Notes: generated by a model not told the origin, from the sequence alone. Positions 9,482 through 18,688 are shown, counted from the stretch's first letter. The stretch is 64,000 bases of DNA from Nostoc sp. UHCC 0926 (GCF_028623165.1 NZ_CP117768.1:1922001-1986000), one strand, 5' to 3'. Numbers and translations: made by a program.

Positions 9482-10601
9482 GAGAATACCTCTGTTCTCT
9501 GACCAAATTTAATAGTTCTTCTGTAGTCAGGCTGCGTTTTTTCTGTACCGATTGATGGCGCACTGCGTCTAAAACAGACTGGGTTTCTTGGGAGTTCAAG
9601 AAAATTCCATGCTGCTCTAGCAAGTTTGAAACCAAATGCCGTCCAGAATGTTTTCCTAATACTAAACGCCGTTCCCAACCCACCTCTTCGGGAGCAAATG
9701 GTTCGTAGGTGATGGGGTTTTGTAGTACTCCATGAGCATGAATGCCAGATTCGTGAGCAAAGGTATTTTCGCCAACGATCGCTTTCCAGGGTGGTACATC
9801 TGCACCTGATGCAGCAGCAACTAGTTTAGACAATTCCAGCAAACTGGGAGTGTGGATGCCCAAATCAACGCCGTAGATGCGTTTGATCGCCATCACAACT
9901 TCTTCTAAAGCTGCATTTCCCGCCCTTTCGCCCAAACCATTAACTGTGGTATTCACTGATAAGGCTCCAGCTTTGATACCCGCAAGGGCGTTGGCTGTTG
10001 CCAGACCAAAATCATTGTGGGTATGGATTTCTAGGGGAATCATCAAAGCTGAAACCAGCCGTTTGACCTTTGTGTAGGTCGTGAAAGGGTCGAGAACTCC
10101 TACGGTGTCGCAGAAGCGGAACCGGGATGCACCCCATTCTTGGGCATAAAGTGCTACATCCAAGAGAAAGTTTTCGTCAGCCCTGGAAGAATCTTCTCCG
10201 CCGACTGCTACCCAAAGACCTTGATCGACGGCGAAGCTGATACAGTCTTTGAGTTTTTGCAAACTTACTCGCCATTGACCGTGGAATTTGGCGGCGATTT
10301 GGATACCAGAGACGGGAATGGCGATATGCACCCGGTTCAGACCGCAAGCGATAGAAGCCTTAATATCTGAGATGACAGCACGGTTCCAGCCGAGGAGTTT
10401 TGCTTGTAAACCTAACTTAGAAATTGCTGTGATCGCTCGTATTTCTTCGTCACCCATTGCCGGTATACCAACTTCTAATTCGGGAATACCAATGGCATCG
10501 AGAAATTTAGCGATCGCTACTTTTTCTTCTAGGTTAAAAGCAACACCTGCTGCTTGTTCGCCATCACGCAATGTAGTGTCATTAATTATGATTTGATTCA
10601 T
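9468..10601 (-). CDS. nifV: Homocitrate synthase
   Basis: This 377-aa enzyme of the isopropylmalate/homocitrate synthase family condenses acetyl-CoA with 2-oxoglutarate to give homocitrate, the organic ligand of FeMo-co. The metal and substrate motifs are [15 protein letters not shown] at residues 5-19, the [16 protein letters not shown] block near 195, and [15 protein letters not shown] near 217. The length is typical. It heads the nifVZT overlap series on the minus strand. Confidence 0.96.
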   Translation of the reverse strand: MNQIIINDTTLRDGEQAAGVAFNLEEKVAIAKFLDAIGIPELEVGIPAMGDEEIRAITAISKLGLQAKLLGWNRAVISDIKASIACGLNRVHIAIPVSGIQIAAKFHGQWRVSLQKLKDCISFAVDQGLWVAVGGEDSSRADENFLLDVALYAQEWGASRFRFCDTVGVLDPFTTYTKVKRLVSALMIPLEIHTHNDFGLATANALAGIKAGALSVNTTVNGLGERAGNAALEEVVMAIKRIYGVDLGIHTPSLLELSKLVAAASGADVPPWKAIVGENTFAHESGIHAHGVLQNPITYEPFAPEEVGWERRLVLGKHSGRHLVSNLLEQHGIFLNSQETQSVLDAVRHQSVQKKRSLTTEELLNLVREQRYSHATR

Positions 10602-10774
10602 TGCAAATATCCCTCTCTTGGAAGTATTCTTAATATCCTTTCTCTCTACAATCCCCAGCGATGGTAAATGCTAAAAATATCACAATTCATAATGTAGGAT
10701 ACATGATCCTTAATTATTGACCGATTATCAGCATTACATCTGTATGACAGGGAACTAAAACCATGTATATTTTA

Positions 10775-10891
10775 CTAATCGTTTTTACCGATGTCAGTTG
10801 AAGTTTGTTCGAGTAGCAATGAACTAATATAGCTATTAGCAAATCCGGAACAAAGTAAGACACATAATCCAGCAATTAAGGATGTAATCAT
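10775..10891 (-). CDS. Possible 38-aa hydrophobic peptide
   Basis: The frame starts with ATG at 10891, preceded by GAGG about 9 nt upstream, and encodes MITSLIAGLCVLLCSGFANS and then YISSLLLEQTSTDIGKND. It resembles a single membrane segment or a signal peptide. It lies in the 355-nt gap between the DUF2949 gene and nifV, in their direction. Coding status is unproven and no family is recognised. Confidence 0.35.
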   Translation of the reverse strand: MITSLIAGLCVLLCSGFANSYISSLLLEQTSTDIGKND

Positions 10892-10956
10892 CTTGGTAAC
10901 CTCAGATTTTCTAGAGTATTGGGGTGTAATTTAGGCAGATGATGGGTACAAATTAG

Positions 10957-11172
10957 CTAACTGTGTTCTGCTAGCCAGTCAAAAATCTTTTCTAGCTGCT
11001 CCAAGTCAACTAAACCATACTGCCAGAGGAGCATCGCTAACGGGCCATTTTCTGACTCACGGTGTCGCAGAGCTACAGCAATATCCGCATTTGAAAGTTC
11101 AAGTTCCTTGTGCAAAAAATTGAGGAGTTTTATATCTCTGTTCCGAGTAGGCATAATTGATTGAACTTTCAA
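10957..11172 (-). CDS. DUF2949 family protein
   Basis: This 71-aa protein fits the cyanobacterial DUF2949 pattern: NRDIKLLNFLHKELELSNADIAVALRHRE...GPLAMLLWQYGLVDLEQLEKIFDWL. Its function is unknown. It sits in the minus-strand nif block between nifP and nifV. Co-regulation with nitrogen fixation is inference from position. Confidence 0.75.
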   Translation of the reverse strand: MKVQSIMPTRNRDIKLLNFLHKELELSNADIAVALRHRESENGPLAMLLWQYGLVDLEQLEKIFDWLAEHS

Positions 11173-11461
11173 TTTATTAATTTGGGAAAGAATTAAAATT
11201 CAGAAATTTCCAGTCTTGTTTGGTAATTTCGCCCTTGTAATTGTCGCTAGATGTCAGGAAAATTTCAGATTTAGTAGACTAAACAAAATCTAAAACTCGG
11301 TTAATCCCTCTTAGTCTGCAACAAAATCTGCTAGCGGACAGTAGCTTCAACTTCTAAATATCGAATAGGTTTGTGCATCTATGAACAAAAAGTATGAAGT
11401 GCAGTGCTTGCGTCATGAATTCAAGATTAATAGTGTCTGAATTAGGTTTAAGAAAAACACT

Positions 11462-11731
11462 TCATTTTTCATCACTGTAATGCCAGCAACGCTCTAGCCA
11501 CTCCAATAATTCCTGACGAGAAGCAAGAAATTGCATAACTGTACTGCGAATTAGAATTACTTCTAGCAAATTGTTCACTTGCACTCGTAAAGAACCATCG
11601 GGGGGACAAGAACTATTAATTTTTAACTCTTGCAAACGGTGATAGATTCGCCAGCGATCGCTCAAAGGAATCTGCAAAACTTGATCGCCTAAAGGCTCAG
11701 AACTGAGTTGTGAGGCATTTAATTCTCTCAT
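11462..11731 (-). CDS. Conserved-looking hypothetical protein downstream of nifP
   Basis: This 89-aa protein reads MRELNASQLSSEPLGDQVLQ, then a region rich in LSDRWRIYHRLQEL, RVQVNNLLEVILIRSTVMQF and ELLEWLERCWHY. It looks like a folded alpha/beta domain with a Trp-rich C-terminus. It lies 41 nt downstream of nifP on the same strand and probably shares its transcript. I do not recognise the family. Confidence 0.6.
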   Translation of the reverse strand: MRELNASQLSSEPLGDQVLQIPLSDRWRIYHRLQELKINSSCPPDGSLRVQVNNLLEVILIRSTVMQFLASRQELLEWLERCWHYSDEK

Positions 11732-11772
11732 ATTGGTAAAGTGGGGAAGATGACGGGGATGAGGGAGAATAA

Positions 11773-12534
11773 TTATTTACTACTAATTCCTGTCTGCTGT
11801 TTCCTGACTTCTAAGGTTTGGAGTTGTTTTTCGAGTTGCTCAATGCGTGAGAGCAAAGAATAAATCACGGTTGCTTCCACATCGGGTAGCTTTCCATGTT
11901 CTAAAGGAGAAAGGCTAGCGTTTTCATTTCGGGAAATAATTCGGCCGGGAACTCCCACGACTGTGCAATCGCTGGGGATATTCCGTAAGACAATCGAACC
12001 TGCACCAATACGGACGCGATCGCCAATTTCAAGATTACCTAAAACTTTCGCACCCGCCCCGATCACTGCATTTTTACCTACTGTGGGATGACGCTTACCA
12101 CTTTCTTTACCTGTCCCGCCAAGGGTGACATCCTGATAAATCAGTGTATAGTCGCCGACGATCGCAGTTTCGCCAATAACAACACCCATTCCGTGGTCGA
12201 TAAACACACCCTGACCAATCTCTGCACCTGGGTGAATTTCAATTCCAGTCAAAAATCGTCCCAAATGAGAAATAAACCGGGGAATAAAACCCACTCCTCG
12301 ACCATGTAACCAGTGAGCAAGACGATGCAAACAGAGTGCGTGCAATCCAGGATAGCAAAACACCACCTCTAGCCAATTACATGCTGCTGGATCGCGCTCA
12401 AAGATAATGCGAAAATCACTCAATAATGGCTCAAAAAAAACGCCAGAGAGGAGATTTTTCAGCAGGGATGTATGTGCAGAATCCTGCGTTTTGATAGTTT
12501 GGGGATTCTTGATATTGTCTAAAGACTGTTGCAT
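11773..12534 (-). CDS. nifP: Serine O-acetyltransferase (NifP/CysE)
   Basis: This is a 253-aa left-handed beta-helix acyltransferase: [20 protein letters not shown] near residue 50, then hexapeptide repeats [20 protein letters not shown]...[17 protein letters not shown]...[23 protein letters not shown]. It makes O-acetylserine for cysteine, which supplies sulfur for Fe-S clusters. In diazotrophic cyanobacteria the nif-linked copy is called nifP. Its upstream region shares a promoter module with nifB (see 12625-12757), which supports nif-specific regulation. Confidence 0.9.
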   Translation of the reverse strand: MQQSLDNIKNPQTIKTQDSAHTSLLKNLLSGVFFEPLLSDFRIIFERDPAACNWLEVVFCYPGLHALCLHRLAHWLHGRGVGFIPRFISHLGRFLTGIEIHPGAEIGQGVFIDHGMGVVIGETAIVGDYTLIYQDVTLGGTGKESGKRHPTVGKNAVIGAGAKVLGNLEIGDRVRIGAGSIVLRNIPSDCTVVGVPGRIISRNENASLSPLEHGKLPDVEATVIYSLLSRIEQLEKQLQTLEVRKQQTGISSK

Positions 12535-12624
12535 CGGTACTGTCTATCTGGTTGAAAGAGCCTTGTGCTATTTTTATGCTTATATCAGGCGACTTCCAAC
12601 TCGATAGGAAACCCAATGCTGATT

Positions 12625-12757
12625 GGATTTATTGGATTGATTAAGGTTGTACTCAAACGCCGAAACCACGACTTAAGATAAACTTAAAATATGTCTTGGG
12701 GTAGGGGCGCTAGTATTTAACTATGGGGGTACTAGTATTTTTGGGACAGGGTTTAAG
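12625..12757 (-). promoter_or_regulatory. nifP upstream module shared with nifB (candidate CnfR site)
   Basis: Read on the minus strand, this region contains a CTGTCC box and two ACTAG-NN-CCCC boxes whose ACTAG starts are 22 bp apart. A CCCCTACCC run follows, and 41 nt later comes TTTGAGTACAA with a TAAT-N-AATCCAATAAAT block. The same parts in the same order occur upstream of nifB. In Leptolyngbya boryana, CnfR is known to activate nifB and nifP through shared cis-elements. Assigning this module to CnfR is inference. Confidence 0.6.
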
Positions 12758-13402
12758 AATTTCTGTACTCGCTACAAGAAACTTTACCTGTAAGAGTTTG
12801 CTAAGATTTAGTCAAGAGATTTTGCAATAGATTAAGTTGTACTCAGATGCACTCAAATATAAGTTAGATGAGATTAAAAATCAATTTTTTGTATATGCTA
12901 CTACTATTAGTATCCTATTATTTGGTTAGGCGAAAGACAAGTTTCTTTATTTTCTCTTAGGATTTGCTGTCTGTATGTATGTATACGTTTCAAAATATAG
13001 TTATAGCTCATAGTGAATATCTTATTATATAGATGTGTTGAAGGAAAGTATTTCAATAAGTGCAAATATACCTGCTTGCCGAGTTGCTTACAACTATCAG
13101 CAATGGTGTCTCAAAGGTTTTTGAATTAGTTTGGCAACGTATTGAGTCATAGAATAAAACTTTGAGTAAAACAACAGGGTTTTTCTTTGTGCAGCAAATT
13201 ATATAATGGAGAAATATACCTACCAAATTGGCGAAGTGTGCCAAATTATTGCTGAGGACAATCCGAAACTGAGGGGTAAAAACTAACTTTTACTACTTTT
13301 ATTATTTTTTCAATTGTTCTAAATAAACAGCAATATTTATCATAATGCTGTTAGATTTTTGTTAAGAATAGTTACAGCTTCTTAACACAAGGAAATATTT
13401 TT
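12758..13402. other. Intergenic region before NDH-2
   Basis: This is AT-rich sequence without a supportable gene. The far left end is the distal part of the nifP promoter module. The right end should contain the NDH-2 promoter. Confidence 0.4.
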
Positions 13403-14749
13403 ATGGTAGTTGTGCTTAATAATAATGCACCACATCAGGTTGTTATCGTTGGTGGTGGTTTTGGTGGATTGTATGCAGCAAAGGGTCTGAATGCAGCGAA
13501 TGTAAATGTTACTCTCATTGATAAACGTAACTTTCACCTATTTCAGCCGCTTTTATATCAAGTTGCCACAGGTACGCTATCACCTTCTGATATTTCTGCA
13601 CCATTGCGATCTGTATTTAAGAAAAGCAAGAATACAAAGGTGTTGTTGGGAGAAGTAAATGATATTGATCCAAAAGCGCAACAAGTTTTTTTGGGTGATG
13701 AAGTAGTACCTTATGATACATTAATTGTCGCCACAGGTGCTAACCATTCCTATTTTGGTAAGGAAAACTGGGAAAAAGTTGCTCCTGGTTTGAAAAGTGT
13801 GGAAGATGCGATAGAAATGCGTTGCCGGATATTTGGCGCATTTGAAGCAGCAGAAAAAGAAACTGATCCTGAAAAACGCCGTGCTTGGTTGAGTTTTGTG
13901 ATTGTGGGGGGTGGCCCGACTGGTGTAGAATTAGCAGGTGCGATCGCCGAGTTGGCACACAAAACTCTCAAAGAAGATTTCCGCAGCATCAACACTTCAG
14001 AAACGAAAATTTTACTATTACAAGGGGGCCCTCGCATCCTTCCACACATTGCGCCAGAGTTATCGAAATCAGCAGCAGTAGCTTTGCAAAAGTTGGGTGT
14101 CGAACTCCACACTCACACCAGGGTGACAAATATTGAAGGTGATATCGTTACTTTCAAGAAAGGCAATGAATTTACAGAAATTACCTCAAAAACTAAATTG
14201 TGGGCAGCAGGTGTCCAAGGTTCCCCAATGGGGAAAGTCTTAGCAGAAAGTACAGGTGTAGAGTGCGATTACTCTGGGCGTGTAATTGTAGAACCTGACT
14301 TGTCTATCGAGGGTTATGACAACATTTTCGTAATTGGAGATTTAGCTAACTTCTCCCACCAAGAGAGTAAAGTCTTACCTGGTGTTGCACCCGTAGCTAA
14401 ACAACAAGGAGAGTATGTAGGTAAACTAATTCAACGACGGCTTAAAGGTCATACTTTGCCACAATTTCATTACAACGATGTGGGTAGTTTGGCGATGATT
14501 GGGCAAAATTTAGCTGTTGTAGATTTAGGCTTCATCAAACTCACAGGTTTCCTTGCTTGGGCATTTTGGCTATTAGTTCACATCTACTTCTTAATCGAGT
14601 TTGACACTAAATTACTAGTTGTATTTCAGTGGGCGTGGAATTACATCACTCGTAATCGTCGCTCTAGATTGATTACAGGTCGAGAACCTATTGTAGAAGC
14701 AAAAACTGTTAACAATAGCGTGCAACAGCCTTCTGTGACACCTCTGTAA
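13403..14749 (+). CDS. Type II NAD(P)H dehydrogenase (NDH-2)
   Basis: This is a 448-aa FAD-dependent NADH:quinone oxidoreductase. The first Rossmann motif is VIVGGGFGGLYAAKGL at residues 11-26, and the second is FVIVGGGPTGVELAGAIAEL near 165-184. The FAD-binding block is IFVIGDLA near 312. The C-terminal region (FLAWAFWLLVHIYFLIEF, about 385-405) is hydrophobic and should anchor it to the membrane. NDH-2 enzymes oxidise NAD(P)H without proton pumping, and some act as redox sensors. It stands alone. Confidence 0.92.
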   Translation: MVVVLNNNAPHQVVIVGGGFGGLYAAKGLNAANVNVTLIDKRNFHLFQPLLYQVATGTLSPSDISAPLRSVFKKSKNTKVLLGEVNDIDPKAQQVFLGDEVVPYDTLIVATGANHSYFGKENWEKVAPGLKSVEDAIEMRCRIFGAFEAAEKETDPEKRRAWLSFVIVGGGPTGVELAGAIAELAHKTLKEDFRSINTSETKILLLQGGPRILPHIAPELSKSAAVALQKLGVELHTHTRVTNIEGDIVTFKKGNEFTEITSKTKLWAAGVQGSPMGKVLAESTGVECDYSGRVIVEPDLSIEGYDNIFVIGDLANFSHQESKVLPGVAPVAKQQGEYVGKLIQRRLKGHTLPQFHYNDVGSLAMIGQNLAVVDLGFIKLTGFLAWAFWLLVHIYFLIEFDTKLLVVFQWAWNYITRNRRSRLITGREPIVEAKTVNNSVQQPSVTPL

Positions 14750-15190
14750 CTTCAGGTATCCACAGCATTAGTCAACGATAGTACAAGGGGCTATTGGAGT
14801 AATGAGTGCCGTGTGGTGGCAAATATTGGGCGAAGATTAGCTGTTCTACGAAAAGAATATGGGGATGAGATACCGCCCTCAGCAATTTTGGCAATTTGGC
14901 ATTTCATGACTTCGAGTTGCAGTTTAAATGGAGATATCAACACAACGGGAAAAGTCAGGTACGAGGGATAGGGCAAAACTTCCCGCTTCTGGTGTCCCAG
15001 CTATGCCAGTTGTCAAATGAGTGCTGTAGAATAGCTCTACATAATTGATACAGCGCTCAACAGAGTTCAGTTCCCGCTCTGCAACTGGCTAGAAATCAAC
15101 AAAACCAAATATAGCCGAGATAGCAAAACGCTTGCCGGTGCGTGAATGACCTTCGCCAAGGCTAAACATTTCGATTTTCGAGACTGATTA
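14750..15190. other. Intergenic region with a degraded minus-strand frame
   Basis: No intact gene is seen. On the minus strand around 14935-15090, a roughly 50-codon open stretch (containing ELNSVERCINYVELFYSTHL) has no start and ends in TAA. It may be a gene remnant, but I cannot assign it. Confidence 0.3.
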
Positions 15191-15441
15191 ATGGAGTTCA
15201 AAGACTTGTTAACGGAGTTCAAAGGTGGATTCATCCAGTTCAAAGACTCGTTAACGGAGTTCAAAGGTGGATTCATCCAGTTCAAATACTCGTTAACGGA
15301 GTTTAAAGGTGGATTCATCCAGTTCAAATACTCGTTAACGGAGTTCAAAGGTGGATTCATCCAGTTCAAATACTCGTTAACGGAGTTCAAAGGTGGATTC
15401 ATCCAGTTCAAATACTCGTTAACGGAGTTCAAAGGTGGATA
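15191..15441. repeat. 42-bp tandem repeat array
   Basis: About five full copies of a 42-bp unit are preceded by a half unit. Each copy is two 21-nt sub-units that both begin GTTCAAA: GTTCAAAGGTGGATTCATCC and GTTCAAATACTCGTTAACGG (one extra base each). Copies differ at only a few positions. Because 42 is a multiple of three, both strands stay open, so ORFs here are not evidence of coding. A second array with related 20-nt units occurs at 50951-51100. Confidence 0.9.
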
Positions 15442-15499
15442 AACAGAATAGGGGCGTACAAATGTACGCTCCTACAGTTTGCCGATGAGTATTAAATTA

Positions 15500-15976
15500 T
15501 CAAGAGACGGGAGTTTTAGCAGATTTGCCTTTACCAATAGCTTTAAAACGTTCGCCCAACTGTTCAGCGACACTTTTTAAGCCTGGAGTCTTTTTTGATG
15601 CTGTCTTGACGTAATCATAAACTGTTAAACTGCTAGTCATAGCTTCACTACCGACTGCCATTAGGGTATCATCTACCTGTTCAGTGAGTTGCTGGATTGA
15701 GATTAAAAGTTCAGTCAGCACAGCAGCTAATTGATAATCCCGAACAAGTTCCTCAACGTCAAAAGTGGCTGGAAGGATTTCGGGGTTAGACTGAGCAGCA
15801 GTGACGCTATTATTCACAAAGGCTAGGCTTTTGTCGCCCATTTTTACCAACTTCCGCCGTTCTTCCGTGCTGAGAGTAATTAGGAAGGGGAGCTTTTGTT
15901 GGACTTTCTGTAGCGCGGCTTTAACTTCTTGGATATCTTGTGGCGAAAGAGAGGCTGTAATATTTTGATAGGCCAT
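15500..15976 (-). CDS. Hypothetical helical protein
   Basis: This 158-aa protein is mostly helical: SLSPQDIQEVKAALQKVQQKL near the N-terminus, then TLSTEERRKLVKMGDKSLAFV, LVRDYQLAAVLTELLISIQQL, and VYDYVKTASKKTPGLKSVAEQL. The tail is basic (GKGKSAKTPVS). It resembles conserved cyanobacterial hypotheticals, but I recognise no domain. It has no operon partner. Confidence 0.65.
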   Translation of the reverse strand: MAYQNITASLSPQDIQEVKAALQKVQQKLPFLITLSTEERRKLVKMGDKSLAFVNNSVTAAQSNPEILPATFDVEELVRDYQLAAVLTELLISIQQLTEQVDDTLMAVGSEAMTSSLTVYDYVKTASKKTPGLKSVAEQLGERFKAIGKGKSAKTPVS

Positions 15977-16066
15977 CGTATATCTACCTTGGTAGTTCTA
16001 GTGGTTAAGTAGCAAGTTTTGCTAAATATAGAATTCCCATTGGTGGATGCGATCGCACATCATAAC

Positions 16067-16636
16067 CTATTTATTTATCTGTTTTAGTGCCGATGCTGAG
16101 GGATACTGACCAGATGCAATCAAAGCTTGTCGCTCTAGAATTCTTTCATCGCTGTTAAAATCTAAGATGCGTGCGGTAACTTCACCGATGTCTGTTTAAT
16201 GTTGAATCACAGCCTCATCTAGTCGAAAATGCTCACCCCAAAAGTCTCTGCGTGGGTTAAAAAAGCGCACAAGTTCGCCAGTTTGCCAATTAATTGACCC
16301 TAAATCTGTGCCTTTTTGCAGGTTACAGAAAATACAGGCATAGCAGAGATTATCTGCTGTTGTAGCGCCGCCGTGTTTGACACTGATTATATGGTCAACT
16401 TGACAACCCGATGATCTATCTACTTCAGAGACGAGACAATACTCGCAAATATGATCGGCGCGAGATGCAACTAAGTAGGTAGGCACAATTAAACCAAACT
16501 ACGTAAACTTATGTAAAGCACCAGAAGTGCTTTGAATATAAGCTTTTAAGCAATTTACATTTCTTAATTTAGTTGTATTTTTTAACGCCCACCTACTTAA
16601 AGGCCGCAATTCTACATTAATACATGGACGAGACAC
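16067..16636 (-). pseudogene. HNH endonuclease gene broken by a MITE and an in-frame stop
   Basis: Reading leftward from GTG at 16636 gives VSRPCINVELRPL, then the MITE at 16472-16599, then VASRADHICEYCLVSEVDRS, an HNH core (QVDHIISVKHGG, YACIFCNLQKGTD), and RDFWGEHFRLDEAVIQH. A TAA follows at 16196-16198. The same frame then continues TDIGEVTARILDFNSDERIL...QALIASGQYPS to a stop at 16067. Removing the MITE with one TA restores LRPL-VASRAD in frame. So the gene carries two lesions. The small gene upstream (16646-16900) is its usual-looking partner. The short ORF starting at GTG 16486 takes its first codons from the MITE end. Confidence 0.85.
16472..16599. mobile_element. MITE, copy 1 (124 bp, TA target duplication)
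   Basis: The body 16474-16597 has ends AGTAGGTAGGC and GCCCACCTACT (11-bp terminal inverted repeats with one mismatch). It is flanked by TA on both sides, which is typical of IS630/Tc1-mariner-type elements. A near-identical 124-bp copy lies at 38572-38695 inside nifD element 2. It has no coding capacity, so it needs a transposase in trans. Insertion here split the HNH gene. Confidence 0.85.
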
Positions 16637-16645
16637 TTTAAATAC

Positions 16646-16900
16646 TTACTCCGCGCTGATGTATTGACGAGCTTTTGCTTTTGCTAGTAGCATAATATGC
16701 TCTAGCGTGAGGAAATGATCTAACTCTCGCTGGTCACTTCCTGTAAGACCTTCAGTTTTTGCGCGGTAAACGAGATCCTCTAAACGGTCGTTGGCTGCAT
16801 CCGAGAGTTTGAAATCGATAACACTTTGGGGAGTGGTTCCAGCAGCAATAAACTCTATAATTTCATCGTAGACTTTGGCTGTATTTACAGATGTGTTCAT
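16646..16900 (-). CDS. Small hypothetical protein, partner of the HNH gene
   Basis: This 84-aa protein reads VYDEIIEFIAAGTTPQSVIDF, then LSDAANDRLEDLVYRAKTEG and LDHFLTLEHIMLLAKAKARQ. Similar short proteins occur next to HNH genes in Nostocales, as far as I recall. Its frame ends 9 nt before the HNH GTG start. It could be an antitoxin or accessory protein. The function is not established. Confidence 0.65.
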   Translation of the reverse strand: MNTSVNTAKVYDEIIEFIAAGTTPQSVIDFKLSDAANDRLEDLVYRAKTEGLTGSDQRELDHFLTLEHIMLLAKAKARQYISAE

Positions 16901-16925
16901 CAGCTACCCCTTTAATTCCTAAATT

Positions 16926-17150
16926 TTATGCAACTTCCAAAGACTTTTCTAACGTTTTAGGCTCTGGTAGAGTTTGACCATCAGCTAAAGATGATTCAAT
17001 CAGCATTTCTAAAACTTCTTGAGCATTTTTCAAAGCTTCATCGTAAGTCTCTCCGTGAGTGTGACAAAATTCTCCCCATTCAGGAAGACTGACAACAAAA
17101 CACTCATCTTCATCAGACCATTGAATAATTATCGTGTAGTGAGAATTCAT
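16926..17150 (-). CDS. hicB: HicB-family antitoxin
   Basis: This 74-aa protein has the HicB partial RNase-H fold pattern: YTIIIQWSDEDECFVVSLPEWGEFCHTHGETYDEALKNAQEVLEMLIE. Its start overlaps the hicA stop by 4 nt. It should neutralise HicA and may autorepress. A near-identical decayed second copy lies at 17428-17652. Confidence 0.9.
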   Translation of the reverse strand: MNSHYTIIIQWSDEDECFVVSLPEWGEFCHTHGETYDEALKNAQEVLEMLIESSLADGQTLPEPKTLEKSLEVA

Positions 17151-17374
17151 TCTTTTTCTTCCTCTTGAGTATTTTTAATTTCTTCTAACCTTTGAAGTGC
17201 ATTATTAACGTCTTTCTCTTGGTAAGCTTTAGCATTATTTCCGTCTTTACCTGATATGGTAACTCTCCCAGGTAGGAGAAGATGATACCAATTAGTGTGG
17301 CTACCTTTACCACTACGGGAGGTAAACCCTGCTTGCAGCAATAAGCTTTTGAGTTCTCTGATTTTCTTGGGCAT
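17147..17374 (-). CDS. hicA: HicA-family toxin
   Basis: This 75-aa protein carries the double-stranded-RNA-binding-like HicA fold: KIRELKSLLLQAGFTSRSGKGSHTNWYHL. The catalytic-type His lies in GSHTNW. It is the first gene of the hicA-hicB operon on the minus strand. The family cleaves mRNA. Confidence 0.9.
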   Translation of the reverse strand: MPKKIRELKSLLLQAGFTSRSGKGSHTNWYHLLLPGRVTISGKDGNNAKAYQEKDVNNALQRLEEIKNTQEEEKE

Positions 17375-17427
17375 AGCCTCTGTTTACATTTCCACTCCCC
17401 TGATTTACCAATACTCTCTTTGCTTAT

Positions 17428-17652
17428 CTATGCAACTTCCAAAGATTTTCCTAACGTTTTAGGCTCTGGTAGAGGTTCACCATCAGCCAAGGATGATTCA
17501 ATCAGCATTTCTAAAACTTCCTGAGCATTTTTCAAAGCGTCTTCGTAAGTTTCTCCGTGAGTACAAGGCTGCATTATATGCGTAAACTCAGGTAGCAAAA
17601 CCACATAATATTAGTCTTCTTCTGACCATTGAATCACGATTGTATATTTCAT
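17428..17652 (-). pseudogene. Second hicB copy with an in-frame TAA
   Basis: The 75-codon frame begins MKYTIVIQWSEED, is interrupted by TAA at 17611-17613, and continues YYVVLPEF...CTHGETYEDALKNAQEVLEM to a stop at 17428. The C-terminal half is almost identical in DNA to the functional hicB at 16926-17150, so this is a recent tandem duplicate. No hicA adjoins it. Confidence 0.85.
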
Positions 17653-17756
17653 TCTTCTGAAACAGAATTACGAATTACGTTAGCGCAGCGTAAAGCCTTC
17701 TCTTCGAGAGGCTTCGCCAACGGCATGGCTTCGCTTAGAGCGACGCAGGAGCGTCA

Positions 17757-17984
17757 TTACGAATTACGAATTGTTCTCCAGTTTTTTACCCGACCTTCAG
17801 CAATATCTTTTTTACCTCTTTCAAAGGATTCAATAAATCCAGGGATATCAAGCAACTCTTGGGTAGCGTCTTCGCTCTCTTTATCTGCTAGATACGCTAA
17901 AAAATCAGCAACCAGTTGTAGGCGTTCTGAAGATAATACATCTAGATATTGGTTGATTTGCTGACGAACGTCTGTGTTGTTCAT
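17757..17984 (-). CDS. Small hypothetical (antitoxin-like) protein
   Basis: This 75-aa protein reads DVRQQINQYLDVLSSERLQL followed by VADFLAYLADKESEDATQEL and a C-terminal RVKNWRTIRNS. That layout (helical N-terminus, then GKKDI..GRVKNW) resembles cyanobacterial antitoxin-like proteins that accompany RelE-type toxins. No toxin gene follows, so it may be an orphan. Confidence 0.6.
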   Translation of the reverse strand: MNNTDVRQQINQYLDVLSSERLQLVADFLAYLADKESEDATQELLDIPGFIESFERGKKDIAEGRVKNWRTIRNS

Positions 17985-18007
17985 AATTTTTAGCCCATCT
18001 TTTATTA

Positions 18008-18253
18008 TTAACTTTGAGAATCTTGCTTGCTTTGATTTGCTTGCTCAATGCGTTGCCTAATTGCTTCTTCTGCAATGCGAATATTTTCTTCTATTGGCGT
18101 ACCATCTTCAGCTACCATTGGCCCGTACCATGTTGCTTCTGAGTCAGGAGTGCGGCGGCCATACAAAACACGCAAAGGCTCGACATCTTCCCGGTGTGCA
18201 AGTGCGTAAGCTATTAGTTCTTTGTTAGTCATTGCTTCAAAATTCGGTCGCAT
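18008..18253 (-). CDS. DUF6887-like small protein
   Basis: This 81-aa protein starts MRPNFEAMTNKELIAYALAH followed by REDVEPLRVLYGRRTPDSEA. The pattern matches a short family usually encoded directly after a DUF6888 gene. Here its ATG overlaps the end of such a frame (18237-18503). The function is unknown. A toxin-antitoxin-like pair has been suggested by layout only. Confidence 0.6.
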   Translation of the reverse strand: MRPNFEAMTNKELIAYALAHREDVEPLRVLYGRRTPDSEATWYGPMVAEDGTPIEENIRIAEEAIRQRIEQANQSKQDSQS

Positions 18254-18503
18254 TTAAAAACCTCCAGTTTCCATTAGCGGGTACAATGATTTGGAGTTCT
18301 TCATTGACAAAAATAAATACAACTCCGGTTTGGTCATCAAAGCGAAATAGCTCAATACTCCGATAGGTGTTAGATAACATCTGACAGACACGTAGACAGG
18401 CTATAGCTTGTGCGTATGTTGGGTAAATCGTCTGTTCCTCAATTGTGACATGGATAATAGTAAGCCTTTCTTTTGCGGTTTCTACTGTGAATAGTAAATC
18501 AGC
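18237..18503 (-). pseudogene. DUF6888-like frame without a usable start codon
   Basis: An open frame on the minus strand encodes VTIEEQTIYPTYAQAIACLR, VCQMLSNTYRSIELFRFDDQ and TGVVFIFVNEELQIIVPANG. It ends with a TGA that overlaps the downstream gene by 17 nt. That matches the DUF6888/DUF6887 gene pair, but the frame lacks ATG, GTG or TTG before the conserved region. It may have lost its start or use a rare one. Confidence 0.45.
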
Positions 18504-18509
18504 TTATAT

Positions 18510-18688
18510 TTACCCTTCCCACTGCTTTAACTTCTTCTGAGCAAATTTCCGCACTTGCTCATCTGGGTCATTCTCTGTGCGATCGCGCAACAGTGGTAAA
18601 GTCTGGGGATGGCTAAGTCTTCAAGAATGGGTTTAAAAATCAACCCGGTGGCCTGAGTTACACCCCAAATAGCTAACCAGTCCAGCAT
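18510..18688 (-). pseudogene. Remnant of a NACHT/HEAT-type protein gene
   Basis: From ATG at 18688 the frame reads MLDWLAIWGVTQATGLIFKP and ILEDLA, which resembles the N-terminus of Nostoc NACHT-type NTPases. A frame change then gives TLPLLRDRTENDPDEQVRKF and AQKKLKQWEG with a stop at 18510, like a HEAT-repeat C-terminus. The whole NTPase core is missing. It appears to be an internal deletion joining the two ends. Confidence 0.55.

Noticed and set aside
15067-15442. Long ORFs on both strands over the 42-bp array
   Set aside because: The repeat unit is a multiple of three without stops, so both strands stay open automatically. There is no RBS and no protein family.
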